Positions 43,918-55,300 of a stretch of 64,000 bases of DNA are shown here, in pieces; the first letter of the stretch is position 1; each line of letters starts with the position of its first letter. Source of the stretch: Fragilariopsis cylindrus CCMP1102 (Eukaryota; Bacillariophyta; Bacillariophyceae; Bacillariales; Bacillariaceae); assembly GCA_900095095.1 (NCBI GenBank), contig FMBT01000322.1, positions 124,001 to 188,000 of the forward strand, given 5' to 3'. The notes under the pieces are model-generated. The model searched no databases. It was not told where the DNA came from and saw only the letters and a list, made by a program, of their open reading frames with translations. Made by a program: the position numbers and the translations under genes.

Positions 43918-45225
43918 TTGAATAAATCTCCGCTTGGAACTAGTCTTAATATAAAAACTAAATCAAGCCCATATTTTACTAGTATTTGTTAGTGTAGTAT
44001 ATAATAACAACTTTTGCATCAAATATATACACCTAAAAAGTCATTTGTCTGGAAAATTAAACTATGAAGTTTACAATTAACCTATTGGATGGAGAAATAT
44101 TGGTATTTCACAATGTAGGCTCACACACAGCACACATCAAATAACCCCCCAAAATGGCCCATTTGCAGTGTTTTGTGAACATACAGTACACTCAAAGAGG
44201 TGAATCGTCCCAAAATATATTGATGGGGTGCACTATATATATCAAAGGGAGCTTGCTCTTGGTGCTTTGTGTTGATGATCCAGCTTAGGTGTACACAAAA
44301 CTGGAAAACCCTGTTTTGGGGCCTAAATGGCCCATTTTGTGGTTAATACAACCCTATACCTTCAAAACCTCCATAGAAAGCTAAGCATTGTGAGGACCTT
44401 GTAGTTATGGATATGATTGATGCTAGTGCATCCAGCCCATCTAGTTTTGTCCAATGAAACCCTTTCAAATGAGATATTTTGTTGTTGATTTTGATTGAAA
44501 ATCATGTTGTTTGTGTGCCTTCCACAAAAGCAAAATGAATATCATTCTGCAACCACAGGCACAGAAAATTTGTAGGAGGCAAACACAATGTTCTAGTAAT
44601 CTATGTGGATGCTAGTGCATCCTATCCATCTGGTGTTGTCCTCTGCAACCCTTTCAAATGAGATACCTTGTTGTTCATTTTAATTGGAAATCATGTTGTT
44701 TGTGTGCATTCCACAACAGCAAAATGAATAACATTCCTCAACCACAGGAACAGAAAAGTTGTAGCAGGTAAACACAACGTTCTTATACTCTATTTGAATG
44801 CTATTGCACCCAGTTCATCTAGTGTTGTCTTCTGAAACACGTTTAAATGAAATATTTTGTATTCATTAATTTCTGATCAAAAATCGTGTTGTTATTTTTG
44901 TGCATTCCACACCAGCAAAGTGAATTTCATTCCTCAACCACATGGACAGAAAATTTGTAGGAGGCAAACACAATGTTATAGTACACTATGTGGATGTTTT
45001 TGCACCTGACCCATCTGGTGTTGTCCTGTGCAACCCTTCTATTTGAGATATTTTGTGGTGCATTTCTGATCAAAAATTGCATGGGTCCAAAATATGTACA
45101 TTTCATTATTTAAACATACCACCAGGTAAATTAGAACACAGAATTGATTCACCATCCTTACTAGGACATATTACTTGTGGATAGGAAGCATTATTATCCC
45201 AACCCACCATTAATTTGGATGTATG
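43918..45225. mobile_element. Fold-back repeat element, copy 2 (without the inverted arm)
   Basis: Begins at the same TTGAATAAATCTCCGC boundary as the copy at 13021 and shares the leader to the CACATCAAATAACCCCC region. It keeps about 330 bp (44160-44490) missing in copy 1. Three tandem units follow (near 44515, 44695, 44895), then the shared core (about 45075-45222; CATACCACCAGGTAAA, GGACATATTACTTGTG). Beyond this the two copies diverge, and the inverted array seen in copy 1 is absent here. No protein is encoded. Confidence 0.6.
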
Positions 45226-45607
45226 TATGTGCATTGTGTATGATTAGTCATGGATTCAATTAGTTGGTTTGTACTGGAACAGGTACATGATTAGAAAAAT
45301 GCAACAAAACCATTTAGCTTTCATGCTCCTATGTGTCAGGTTAGCTCTGGTCATGGATAGCTTGCTGTGCGCCAGCTTAGTTATGGTGCCACCAACATAT
45401 TCACACACTACCATGTATTACTATACATACATGTATGTGCATTCCATATGTAGAATTAAATTACAATCCTCTTGAATACATGTTGGTGTGTGCATGCATC
45501 ACATGGGATATTGTCCCACCAACAGTAGTGTCATCATCATTATTAATAGTCACATGTTACACTGGGAAAAAGTAGGTACTACACTGCTATTCCATGTAGT
45601 TTGTGTA

Positions 45608-46440
45608 TTGCTATTGTGGGTAGGTGGGACCAATGACAGTAAAAAGAATTACCATGTATAATGTGTGTGAGAGGAAGGATACCATCAGAGATTAGAATGC
45701 AAGAGAGCAGGAAGGATAAGAAAAGAACAGAGATGAGGATTTATCAAGTTGAATGGTATGCAGGCGTACACAGAAATTATTGCTGTTGTGGGTAGGTGGA
45801 ACCAATGACAGTAAAAAGAAATACCATGTAGAATGTGTGTGAGAGGAAGGATACCATCAGAGATTAGAATGCAAGAGAGTAGGAAGGATAAGAAAAGAAC
45901 AGAGATGAGGATCTATCAAGCTGAATGGTATGCAGGCGTACACAGAAATTACTGCTGATGTGGGTAGGTGGAACCAATGACAGTAAAAAGAAATACCATG
46001 TAGAATGTGTGTGAGAGGAAGGATACCATCAGAGATTAGAATGCAAGAGAGTAGGAAGGATAAGAAAAGAACAGAGATGAGGATCTATCAAGCTGAATGG
46101 TATGCAGGCGTACACAGAAATTACTGCTGTTGTGGGTAGGTGGAACCAATGACAGTAAAAAGAAATACCATGTAGAATGTGTGTGAGAGGAAGGATACCA
46201 TCAGAGATTAGAATGCAAGAGAGTAGGAAGGATAAGAAAAGAACAGAGATGAGGATCTATCAAGCTGAATGGTATGGAGGTGTATACAGAAATTTTTGCT
46301 GTTTTGGGTAGTCAGGACCAATACCATTGGAAGGCATAACAATATCCTATGCATGTTATAATGTGTGTGAGCGAGGAAGAATACCATCAGGGACTATGAT
46401 AATGCAATATGAAAGTTGATAACAACAGAGAAGAGGGTCT
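45608..46440. repeat. 172-bp satellite array
   Basis: The anchor GGGTAGGTGG recurs at 45618, 45790, 45962 and 46134, and a variant at 46306: exactly 172 bp each time. Units share CAATGACAGTAAAAAGAA, GAGAGGAAGGATACCATCAG and GAACAGAGATGAGGAT. The middle copies are nearly identical, the first slightly different, and the fifth strongly diverged, the usual pattern for unequal exchange in the centre of an array. Confidence 0.95.
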
Positions 46441-48420
46441 AGTGTCTAGTGCGCATAAGCTATTGTTGTTGTTGTTCAGGTGAAAAGGCATATCACATTG
46501 CTAGCCATTAACTCTTGGTCTATATATATATTATGTACAATTTTCTCTGATTAAAACATCTTATATTTGCTGTTTGAGGAGTAATACTTCACAAAGGATT
46601 AAAACTCTGCGTAAAACAAGGAGTTGTACAATATGGACTGGTTGATCCAAGACCAACCATACAGCAATCCCCAAGTTAGAGGGATTGGAAGCTTCCATAA
46701 TAAAGGAGAAGCAGATGCAGGAACATATTGCCACTTTGGAAGGAAACAATTGGGGAGGCAATTTGCCATGAATGAAGCGCAAAGCTTATGATGATGGAAC
46801 GAGTGGGGACAAGGATTCTACTTGACAAAAGGAAAGAATTTCAACAGTGGTCATTGTCCACACTGCAGCAAATGTCATAGGGGATGCCTCATCATCAACC
46901 AACAACAATAGTCAGGTCAAATTCGACAAACCACAACAACAGTACATCAACCAGCTCGTTGAAGCTGTAGCGGAGAAAACAAAAGGTAAGGCTCACTTGA
47001 TAACATCAGCTGAAGATGATGAATGGTCAAAATGTATGACAGCTGATGAGCACAAGTATGTGCTAAGTGCAGAGACTGACTCGGCATAGGTGGAAATCTA
47101 CAATGACGGCCTCAAACAGTTCAGAAGAAGATACCGAATAGCCAGGAAGAAGATTAAGAATTCACCAGGAAAGTGAGATGGTGGTGACACACATATCGAC
47201 GACCAGTAGCGGAATCGAAGGAAAATCATGATGGAGACTAAGTAGAATATGGCAGTCAAAGTTATCAGTATATAAGTAGAAAGAGGTGAGGGTACATCAC
47301 TAGCTAACTCGCGTTGAAGATGTGAACTAGGAATATTATTTTTATCTCAAGCATCATCTTTTCAGATGTCAATTATTAGATTCTAAAGCATGTTGAATAG
47401 ATTAGCTATTGCTGGGATTAAGGTTACTAAAAGGTTTGTTAAAGGTTGTGAAGAATGATATAATATGCTGTTTGGATTCACTATTTGCAAATAATGCATT
47501 CATCTATCGAATATGATATGTCTCTGTCTTGCCTATTCACCCCTGGCGATGATGCACATGCTGTGTTCTTGTTGCTGTCATATTATTGCAGTCGAATTCG
47601 CTGTTCGATTATATGTAAAAACATTGCTGTGATGTTTGTTACTCTGCTGATGCTGTTGCTATCCCTCGATCTACCAGTCTACTTCTTGCTGACTATTCAG
47701 GAAGGTTCACGATGAAGGATCAATTGAATCAGCTATTTGCAAGCATTGTTAGCTGTTATCGATTCGATTATAGTATCTTTAAAGTTGTTTATCACAATTA
47801 ACGGTCCTCCTAATTGTGGTGGATATTCCGTATATTGTTGTTGTTCTAGGTGTGGATCCTTTCGTTGATGGGTTAATCCATCTGTTGCTTGTTTTGCTTA
47901 TGTAATCGGCAATACGTTACTGCACTACCAATCGTTTCGCTTGATTTATTTTCGCCATTTGCTATCGTAGAATGTGCGAGGCTTATTTGATTTGCTTGAG
48001 AGGTGCGGACCTTGTTGATCTACTGTATCGATGCAATCTGCTTGTCGCGGATTGTAACTTGTTTTGTTTCGCTTGTGCTTGATGTATTGCTTGTTGCTGA
48101 TAGGTGCGAATCCTTCACTGATCATATCTCAATCCATCCTGTGGTGCTATTTTACCTTATTTTTTATCGCTGTTCGCTATGTGTGAGGTTTTAGGTGCGG
48201 ATCCTTCGCTGCTGATGGGTTAACCCGTCTGTTTCTTATTCTGCTTGGTGTGTGGATCTTTCGCCTTGATGGGTTGATCTGTCTGTTTTTGTTCTGCTTG
48301 TTGCTGATAATCCGTTGCTGATAATCCGTTGCTTGCTGCTTTTAAACCATTGCTGATAATCCGTGCTGATAATGCTATTCGCTTTGTTTTGTTTCGCTTG
48401 TTGCTGAAAATTCGATGCTA
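46441..48420. repeat. Repeat-derived region, possible old mobile-element remnant
   Basis: Short coding-like fragments occur near 46680-47090, including one 80-codon frame (46847-47089; VKFDKPQQQYINQLVEAVAE), and could be an old element fossil of unknown family; it looks broken. From about 47840 to 48420 a degenerate repeat recurs: GTG(C/T)GGATC(C/T)TTCG(C/T)TG, GATGGGTTAA(C/T)CC(A/G)TCTG and GCTGATAATCCGTTG. No intact gene is supported. Confidence 0.35.
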
Positions 48421-49603
48421 TTTGTGTGCACGGGCCGATATTCTAATATCACCGTCCGCATTCATTTGCACCTCCATAGAAAATCTACCCCAGGACGAAC
48501 TTGAAACCGCAACTCTTTCTCCCTGTTTTTTCAGTAAAAAGCGCTTTCTTTTGAATCCATTTTTGAATTAAACGGATCTATTGATGGATATCCATCCGAT
48601 CTAATACTACTGTAGATTGACTGATTCAATTCATTCCCATTATCCTCATGTTGCTGTGAATAATTGTCCACGCGTTGTATCGCGCGCCGTAAGTACGTAT
48701 CGTAGATTATCTTATATATTGTGTGGTGTGGAATGCTTCTAGAAGTACTGCAGTGGATTGGAGACGGGTTAAAAATGTATCTGCCATGTAAAATGTTCAC
48801 ACAGAGGAATTTCCAAATGTACAGTACCCTAAAATGTGCAAAAAGTGTAGGTTTTTGAAGATCGAAGAACTAAAGCATAATAAGAACCCGAAGGGCATGA
48901 AGAATACCCAGTCATTATCATTGAATTAGCGTATTCTTATCATAATCTTCGCTATTTTTGATCGAAGAACTAAAGCAGAACCCGAAGGGCATGAAGAATA
49001 AACCAGTTTTTATCACAATCTTCGCTCTTTTTGACTATTTTACGCTACCGTATAAACGAGTCAGTCATTTCATCAGGTCGATTACTTAAGGATATTCTCT
49101 TATTCCTAATAAACTTAAATAAATCCGAAAATGTGTCAGTGTATCACTATTCTTGTGATTAAAAATTACGTCGAAGCTTAAATCCCTTTTAATCAATCGT
49201 TTTACCGTTTTCATAAATCCGAACCCATTGCCTATCGTCTAATACAAATACGTGAATGAAACTAAGATTTCAATATGTTTATATAAGGATGCAAAGTCTT
49301 TTCTTCCTCTTCATTTTTGTATCCATAAGTACAGTATAAAACACCGAACCGTTATATACTACAATCCGTAGGATTTGTACGTCAAACAAGGCAAGTTGTA
49401 AAATGTAAAATTGGAATGAAAAACAAGAATTTACTCACATTATACAGACTAAAGTAGTGTATTATCGTTTGATAGTGTGTACAAATTGTAAGATTTATTT
49501 ACAACAATCTATCATCTCACAATTTACAATTCGATCAACACTCGAACACTCTCAAACAATATTACTATATCAAATCAAGTCAAATCAAATCAAATCATTA
49601 ATC
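48421..49603. other. Spacer with a ~101-bp tandem duplication, surface-protein leader
   Basis: Two direct copies, starting near 48857 and 48958, share GATCGAAGAACTAAAGCA, GAACCCGAAGGGCATGAAGA and ATCACAATCTTCGCT-like text. The final 50 bases (AAATCAAATCAAATC) are the leader of the surface-protein gene. The frame extends upstream of its ATG, but that part is not protein-like. Confidence 0.45.
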
Positions 49604-50653
49604 ATGAAGCTTTCATTAACCTTCCTTGCCCTCGCTGTTGCCACTGTTCAAGCCGATCTAACCACGAAATGGAATCTTGAATTTGGCACAGCTACTCAAG
49701 TGGGAAGTGTATACACTTTCACTTATGATGACATTGGTAGTGAGATGGCATTAAGTAACATGAAATCTTCAGTGACTCTTGGTGACTGTACAGGAGCTGC
49801 CTTTGCCTCGAATGATGCTGGTACTCCTGCTGTCACATCTCCAGTTGACGCTATGACAATGTCTTTTGCAGCTAGTACTGATAATACTGGAGTAGCCACT
49901 GTTGTTGTTGATATGCAAACTAAAATTGCTGCAGCACAAGGTGCTCTGTGGACTGCAGTAGGTCCAGATGGAGGTGGTACACTTGAATACTGTGTCCGTT
50001 ATGGTCTATTTGCTGATGGCGACAATGAAGTTAATTTCTCAGAAACTGTTGTTACATTGACAATTACCATGGAGGGTGGTTTTGAAGTTCCATCCTTTGA
50101 AGTAGCAGAAAAAGCCAAAACAGAAAGTACACAAGCCCAAGAGTACACAGTCAGTGCCGCCCTTTGTAGCACCGGTGATGGTACTGCAGGAGCCTTCCTA
50201 CAGGGTTCATTAATTTGTGTTAAGGTATCACCATCTAGTCCTGATGTTGAAGTTACTTCCATCTCAGCATTCACATGGACTAATGAAAGTTCTGAAAATA
50301 CTGAAGACATTACCACTCAAGCTGCATTACCTATTGCTGGTGGAGATGGTTTATCATCGTATGCTGGAACGGATGAATTTTCCACTATCCTTTATGCTCA
50401 ATTTTATGAATCTGGTATTCCAGTTAAAGGTGCTGGTACTGCGAATTTAGGTTTCACTACTGCCCGTCGTCTTGGTGCTAGTGGCAGTAACGGTCGTGTT
50501 CTTCAAGAAGTTGATGCTGTACAAGAATTTGATATTGTTGCTGATATTGTTAAGTCCGATGATAGTCCAACTGCATTACAAACTGCTGGTGGTGCAACTG
50601 CATCATTTGTTGTTACTGTTGTTGGTCTTGTTGGTGCTGTGCTCCTTGCATAA
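49604..50653 (+). CDS. Secreted surface protein with GPI-type C-terminus
   Basis: A 349-residue single-exon protein starting at ATG 49604, where a signal peptide begins (MKLSLTFLALAVATVQA). An open frame extends further upstream, but that part lacks a signal and is AT-rich leader. The mature part is beta-rich, with Thr/Ser/Val and few charged runs (TFTYDDIGSEMALSNMKSSV, YCVRYGLFADGDNEVNF) and paired cysteines (C near 62, YC near 129, two later). A RRLG.....GRVLQEVD stretch resembles a proprotein processing site. The end, GGATASFVVTVVGLVGAVLLA, is a small-residue site followed by a hydrophobic tail, typical of GPI anchoring. I do not recognise the family. Even codon use suggests strong expression. 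It is likely a cell-surface or wall protein. Confidence 0.75.
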   Translation: MKLSLTFLALAVATVQADLTTKWNLEFGTATQVGSVYTFTYDDIGSEMALSNMKSSVTLGDCTGAAFASNDAGTPAVTSPVDAMTMSFAASTDNTGVATVVVDMQTKIAAAQGALWTAVGPDGGGTLEYCVRYGLFADGDNEVNFSETVVTLTITMEGGFEVPSFEVAEKAKTESTQAQEYTVSAALCSTGDGTAGAFLQGSLICVKVSPSSPDVEVTSISAFTWTNESSENTEDITTQAALPIAGGDGLSSYAGTDEFSTILYAQFYESGIPVKGAGTANLGFTTARRLGASGSNGRVLQEVDAVQEFDIVADIVKSDDSPTALQTAGGATASFVVTVVGLVGAVLLA

Positions 50654-52332
50654 ACAAGATAATATACGATACGCTGTCGAATATCAGTATATCAATATAT
50701 CAATATATCAATACATACATATATATGGAAACGAAGTAGAACTCAAGTCGAACGAAACGAACTAACAAAATTTCTCCTGTAAGTCAGAAGGTCCTCAATA
50801 ACGTATGAACATGAAAAAAACTTTATGTAGTCGTCAAAAATCAGTGAACTTAAAATAACAAAAATTAAAAGAATAGTAACTGTATAAATAATAAATGTTA
50901 AACCAAAATCTGTGGTACTACCATAATTACTATATCGTGCGTTAGATTCGATTCGATTCGATTTTTGGACTGTATGATTCGATGAACTTCATATGCTCAT
51001 ATCTTTTGTCTGTAGTGACTATGATATACTCTGTAGTCTAGCTTCTGTGTACTTTTCATAGACATTTCTAGAGATCGTTGTAAATGGTATCTTTTGAATG
51101 AAGCTTTGCTTGAATGAATTGAATTGAATTGAATTGAATTGAATTGAATTAAATTGAATTAAATTGAATTGAATTGAATCAAATTGAATCAAATTGAATC
51201 AAATTGAATCAAATTGAATTTAATTGAATTTAATTGAATTCGAATCGAATCGAATTGCATCTAGTAACGAATCCCGTACTGTTACAATATCATCACGTAC
51301 GCAGCAAGTCAAGTCAAGCAGAGCATGCAGAGCAGCAAGTCATGTTTTGTTTTTCCCCTTTCTCGTGTCGTTATACTGTACTAAACTGTACGTTTGATTG
51401 ATTCTCGTCAATTCTCGTCAATTCAATTCAATTCAATTCAATTCATTTAAAAATGAGACATGAGACATATTACATGACATGACATCGTCATACCGACCAA
51501 AGCAAGCATCAAATTTTTCGTTACGTTCAGCTAAAACATCGCACAACAATTACATTATATTACAGGGCATCTATGCGTTGTACGACTAGACTGTCACGAC
51601 TGAGAAAAATCCATTTTATGTTTGTTGTGTCGTGTTAAGCTTCTTCCTCCAGCTAACGCTAAATGCATGCGCGCTATTCACTGGAATTATTTCAACATAA
51701 ACGCGTATTAAACTCTTAAAAACTTCGCTTATTTTTATTTTTTTCGTACATTTCGTATTTTGTGAGTATAATTGAGGTTTAGCTTTCTTTAGCGCTGTTT
51801 AATTTTCAAACGATAGTGTGGCTGTATTTAGCGTTAAATGGAGGAAGTAGTATCTTGCTTCTTTCGACGAAAAAACAAAAAATCAAAAATTATAACACAA
51901 CGCATCATATTATTTTGTGTTGTGAGTGTCTGCCGTGACTTTTTCTTAAGGCGACTAAAATCAATCTTGGCTCTTTCCCATCCCTCTCCTATTTTGTGAA
52001 CTATTATCGTTTGTACACTCGTACCGGTACACTACTGTCATATTGAAGTTGTTGTGTATGCGGAAGCAAAAATTAAAGACAAAGAAAGCAACAACCTTAC
52101 CATAGCTAGCTAGCTACTTACTGCATAATCAAACACATACACACTCCACACACACACACAAACACACGTCTCACTCTCTTTAAAAGAACAAAGAAGAAAG
52201 AAGAAAGAATACTTAGTATAACGGTCTATCTAGGATAAACATAATACATACTACCGTACCGCCGACGTGACAGCATAGCACGACTATTATATATTACGAC
52301 TACTTATTACGAGAAGGAAGGAGGGAAGGAGA
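50654..52332. other. Spacer with pentamer arrays and a MITE
   Basis: Includes ATATCAATATATCAAT repeats (50680-50712), a GAATT/TTGAATCAAA array (51116-51243), a TTCAATTCAATTCAA array (51418-51445) that is its reverse complement, and a MITE (51640-51852). The last 200 bases are A/C-rich leader of the Cys-rich gene. No gene is seen. Confidence 0.5.
51640..51852. mobile_element. MITE copy 3 (diverged)
   Basis: Inverted ends CTTCTTCCTCCAGCTAACGC and its diverged complement (GCGTTAAATGGAGGAAGTAG). The interior shares CTTCGCTTATTTTTATTTTT and CGTACATTTCG with the copy at 7764, and CAAACGATAG with the copy at 32403. Mismatches in the arms make it an older copy than the one at 32403. Confidence 0.65.
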
Positions 52333-55300
52333 ATGATGAGAATGATGAGCAGATCCCTTGCTATTATTGCTATTGCTGTTATTGTCGCCTTGGTATTAGT
52401 TTCTGCAACTACCACCGCTGCCACTTCTACTACAAAAGGAATTACTGGATCAAGTATATCATTTCGTCAACAACAACAAAGTCAAGATGAAGGAGCAGCA
52501 GTAGCAAATAAAGGACGTTGGTTAAAAGAAGATTCATTACCATCATTGCATCATAATCGTCATCGTCAATTACAATCACAACAATTACAACAATCACGTA
52601 AATTGCAATCCTCCAATAATCAAAAAACAGCAATGAAGACTTGTGAATTAGCAGCACAAGAGGAAGAAGACAATATCTTTGGTACCTCCAGTATTAATTG
52701 TATCTGTACAGAAATTAAAGTTGATGAACGATATTCCGATTTTTTAGATATTAATGACCAACCACTCCAAGTAGAATTAGAATGTATCGATACACGATGT
52801 TCATATTGTAGTACAGATGGTACCACATGTGATAAATATTCCTATGGTAGTATTTATGAAGAAATACCTAGAACCTCTCAATTTCCAAGTTATGTAGCAC
52901 AAGTATCGTATTATGAAACTAATCAATATATTGAAGGTCGTTCCGAAGCCGTGATCTATACTGAATATTATGATCCAACTGCTTCAGATTCAGATTCAGA
53001 CGAGGGTGGTGTACATAGTTGTTCGATGGATATTGATGGGTTACGTTGTGCAGTTTGTGAATATATTGATTGTATTAGTGATACAGATACAGAACAAGCT
53101 AATAATTTATATTATGGATTACGAGTGGTTTGTTCCAACATCAAGATTGGGGATGGATTAGGTGGGTATGTTACAGCACAAGATTTTGAAACATGTAATC
53201 AAGAACAAATTAATGGTATTGGTTCTACACAAGGTACGTACAAAATAGTAGAATGAGAATGTATAATGTAGAATGTAAAATAAAATAGACTGAGAATGAG
53301 AATGAGATTATTGAGAAGGAACACAAGATGCATGCGATGGGATGGGATGGGATGGGAAATCGAGTCAAGGTCCGACTTGGGTTTGATCTCTGGTCCGCAG
53401 TCCTTTTGTCCGGTTCGATATAAGTAAGAATAGAACCTTCGGTCGGTCGGGGTGCCGGTGAGATAAGATGGCCGCGGAGATTGATTCTACTGCTCGTCTC
53501 ATCTCGTCTTGGGTCCGACCGACCGATGCCACAGGATCGGAGCGAGATAAGATGACATGACACCTCTCCTTGCCTCGTCGCAGTAGGCAGAAGACGGTGG
53601 TTTTGCTTTGCTTCCTTCTTCTATCGACGACATAACTCAAACTCAACTCAACTCAACTCAACTCAACTCAACTCAACTCAACTCAAACAGTTCGATATGA
53701 TATTCCGTTCTCTTTCGTTCCTAATATCTTCATTTCATCATCCTCTTGATTCTAATTCTAATTCCAATTTTGCTCGCTTTCTTCCTTTTTTCTTTCTTTA
53801 TTTTCATTCCTTTCATCATACTACCACTACCACTACCCCTATTACATCACCTTACCAAATACACCAAACACCAAACACAAAAATATAAACAGGTGTCTTT
53901 GAAATGTATGATGATGAATATGGACAGTGCTATACAGCCGAGACAGCATGTGATCGTGATACATTAGAACTTGATAATGATACAGATAATTCCTATTATA
54001 CATGTCAATGTAAAGATAATCAAGAAGCAAATAATAATGCAAATTCACCATTCTTATTAGATGTGAAATTACGATGTGAAAAGAAAACGAATACAGGTTT
54101 AGATGGTATAACAGATTGTTCGAATATTAAAGAAGATTCAATTACAAGAACCTATTCAAGTTATGCAATTGAAACAGGTATGTACACATATTACTGAAGA
54201 AGTCCAACCGATGCAATGCAATGCAATAGAATGCAATGCAATGCGATGCGATGGCGATGCGTTGACCACACCCGGAAGTTTCGTTTTCTTTTGAATGAAT
54301 AAAAAACCAAAAAACGAAATTCTCACCCACCCACCCACCCACATATGCCAAAATCATTTTTTTTTTCGACTTTATATTTTCCACACACAAAAACACAGAA
54401 ACACGTACTATTAAAATGGATGATGACAAGACTGTACGAATTGAACAATTTGATTGTGAAACAACATCAGGTAGTTCATCTAAGGGTTGTGATAGTTGTA
54501 CTGCTACTATTAATGATCAAGAATGTACATCATGTACAATGATTGCATGTAATACAGATCAAGATGGTAATGCTGATTTAGTACCAAGAATTGCATGTGG
54601 TAATGTAATTGATCCATCTGCAACAAGTTTTCCGGCAATTAGTATGTGTTATTCATCCAATGATTCTGTAATTAATACACCATTTGAATATTTTGGACAA
54701 GGTAGTCAATGTGGTGGTTTTTTATCAGTAACACTAGAACCAGTTGTAGACAATGATAGGGACATACAACAACCACAACAAGAAGTTCCATCACCAGTTG
54801 TGTTTGCTGGTCCAGTAAGTCGTATGGCATGTGAAGAGAAGTTACGTGAACTTGGTTCACGTCAAAATTATGTTGATGGTGCATTAATGGTATGTGTTTG
54901 TAATAACATTGGTGACGTTGATGAATTTACACCGGAGATAGATACAGGAAGTTTATTAAGTTGTACAACAAATAATGGTGGTTGCGGTACAACAAATGGT
55001 GGTTCTATTTGTAATGCTGTATATGGTAATTCTGGTGAAGATAAAGATGGTGCTGTTTGTTTTCGTGAAGAATTAGTACAAGGATTCCTACCGGATGGTA
55101 ATAAGACACCATTAACAAGAACAACAACATATACGCATGGTAAAACAGCACTTGAAAATAGTTTAATTGGGCATACATTAACACTTACAGAATATGAAAA
55201 TGATTCAAATTCATGTCAATTATTAATTGATGGTATTGCATGCAATTCATGTCAACTTGATTCTTGTGATGGTATTGGTATTGGTATCCGTCCTATTGCA

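Noticed and set aside
45269-45475. Small plus-strand frame after the second fold-back copy
   Set aside because: Repeat-derived, no domain, no promoter or splice support.
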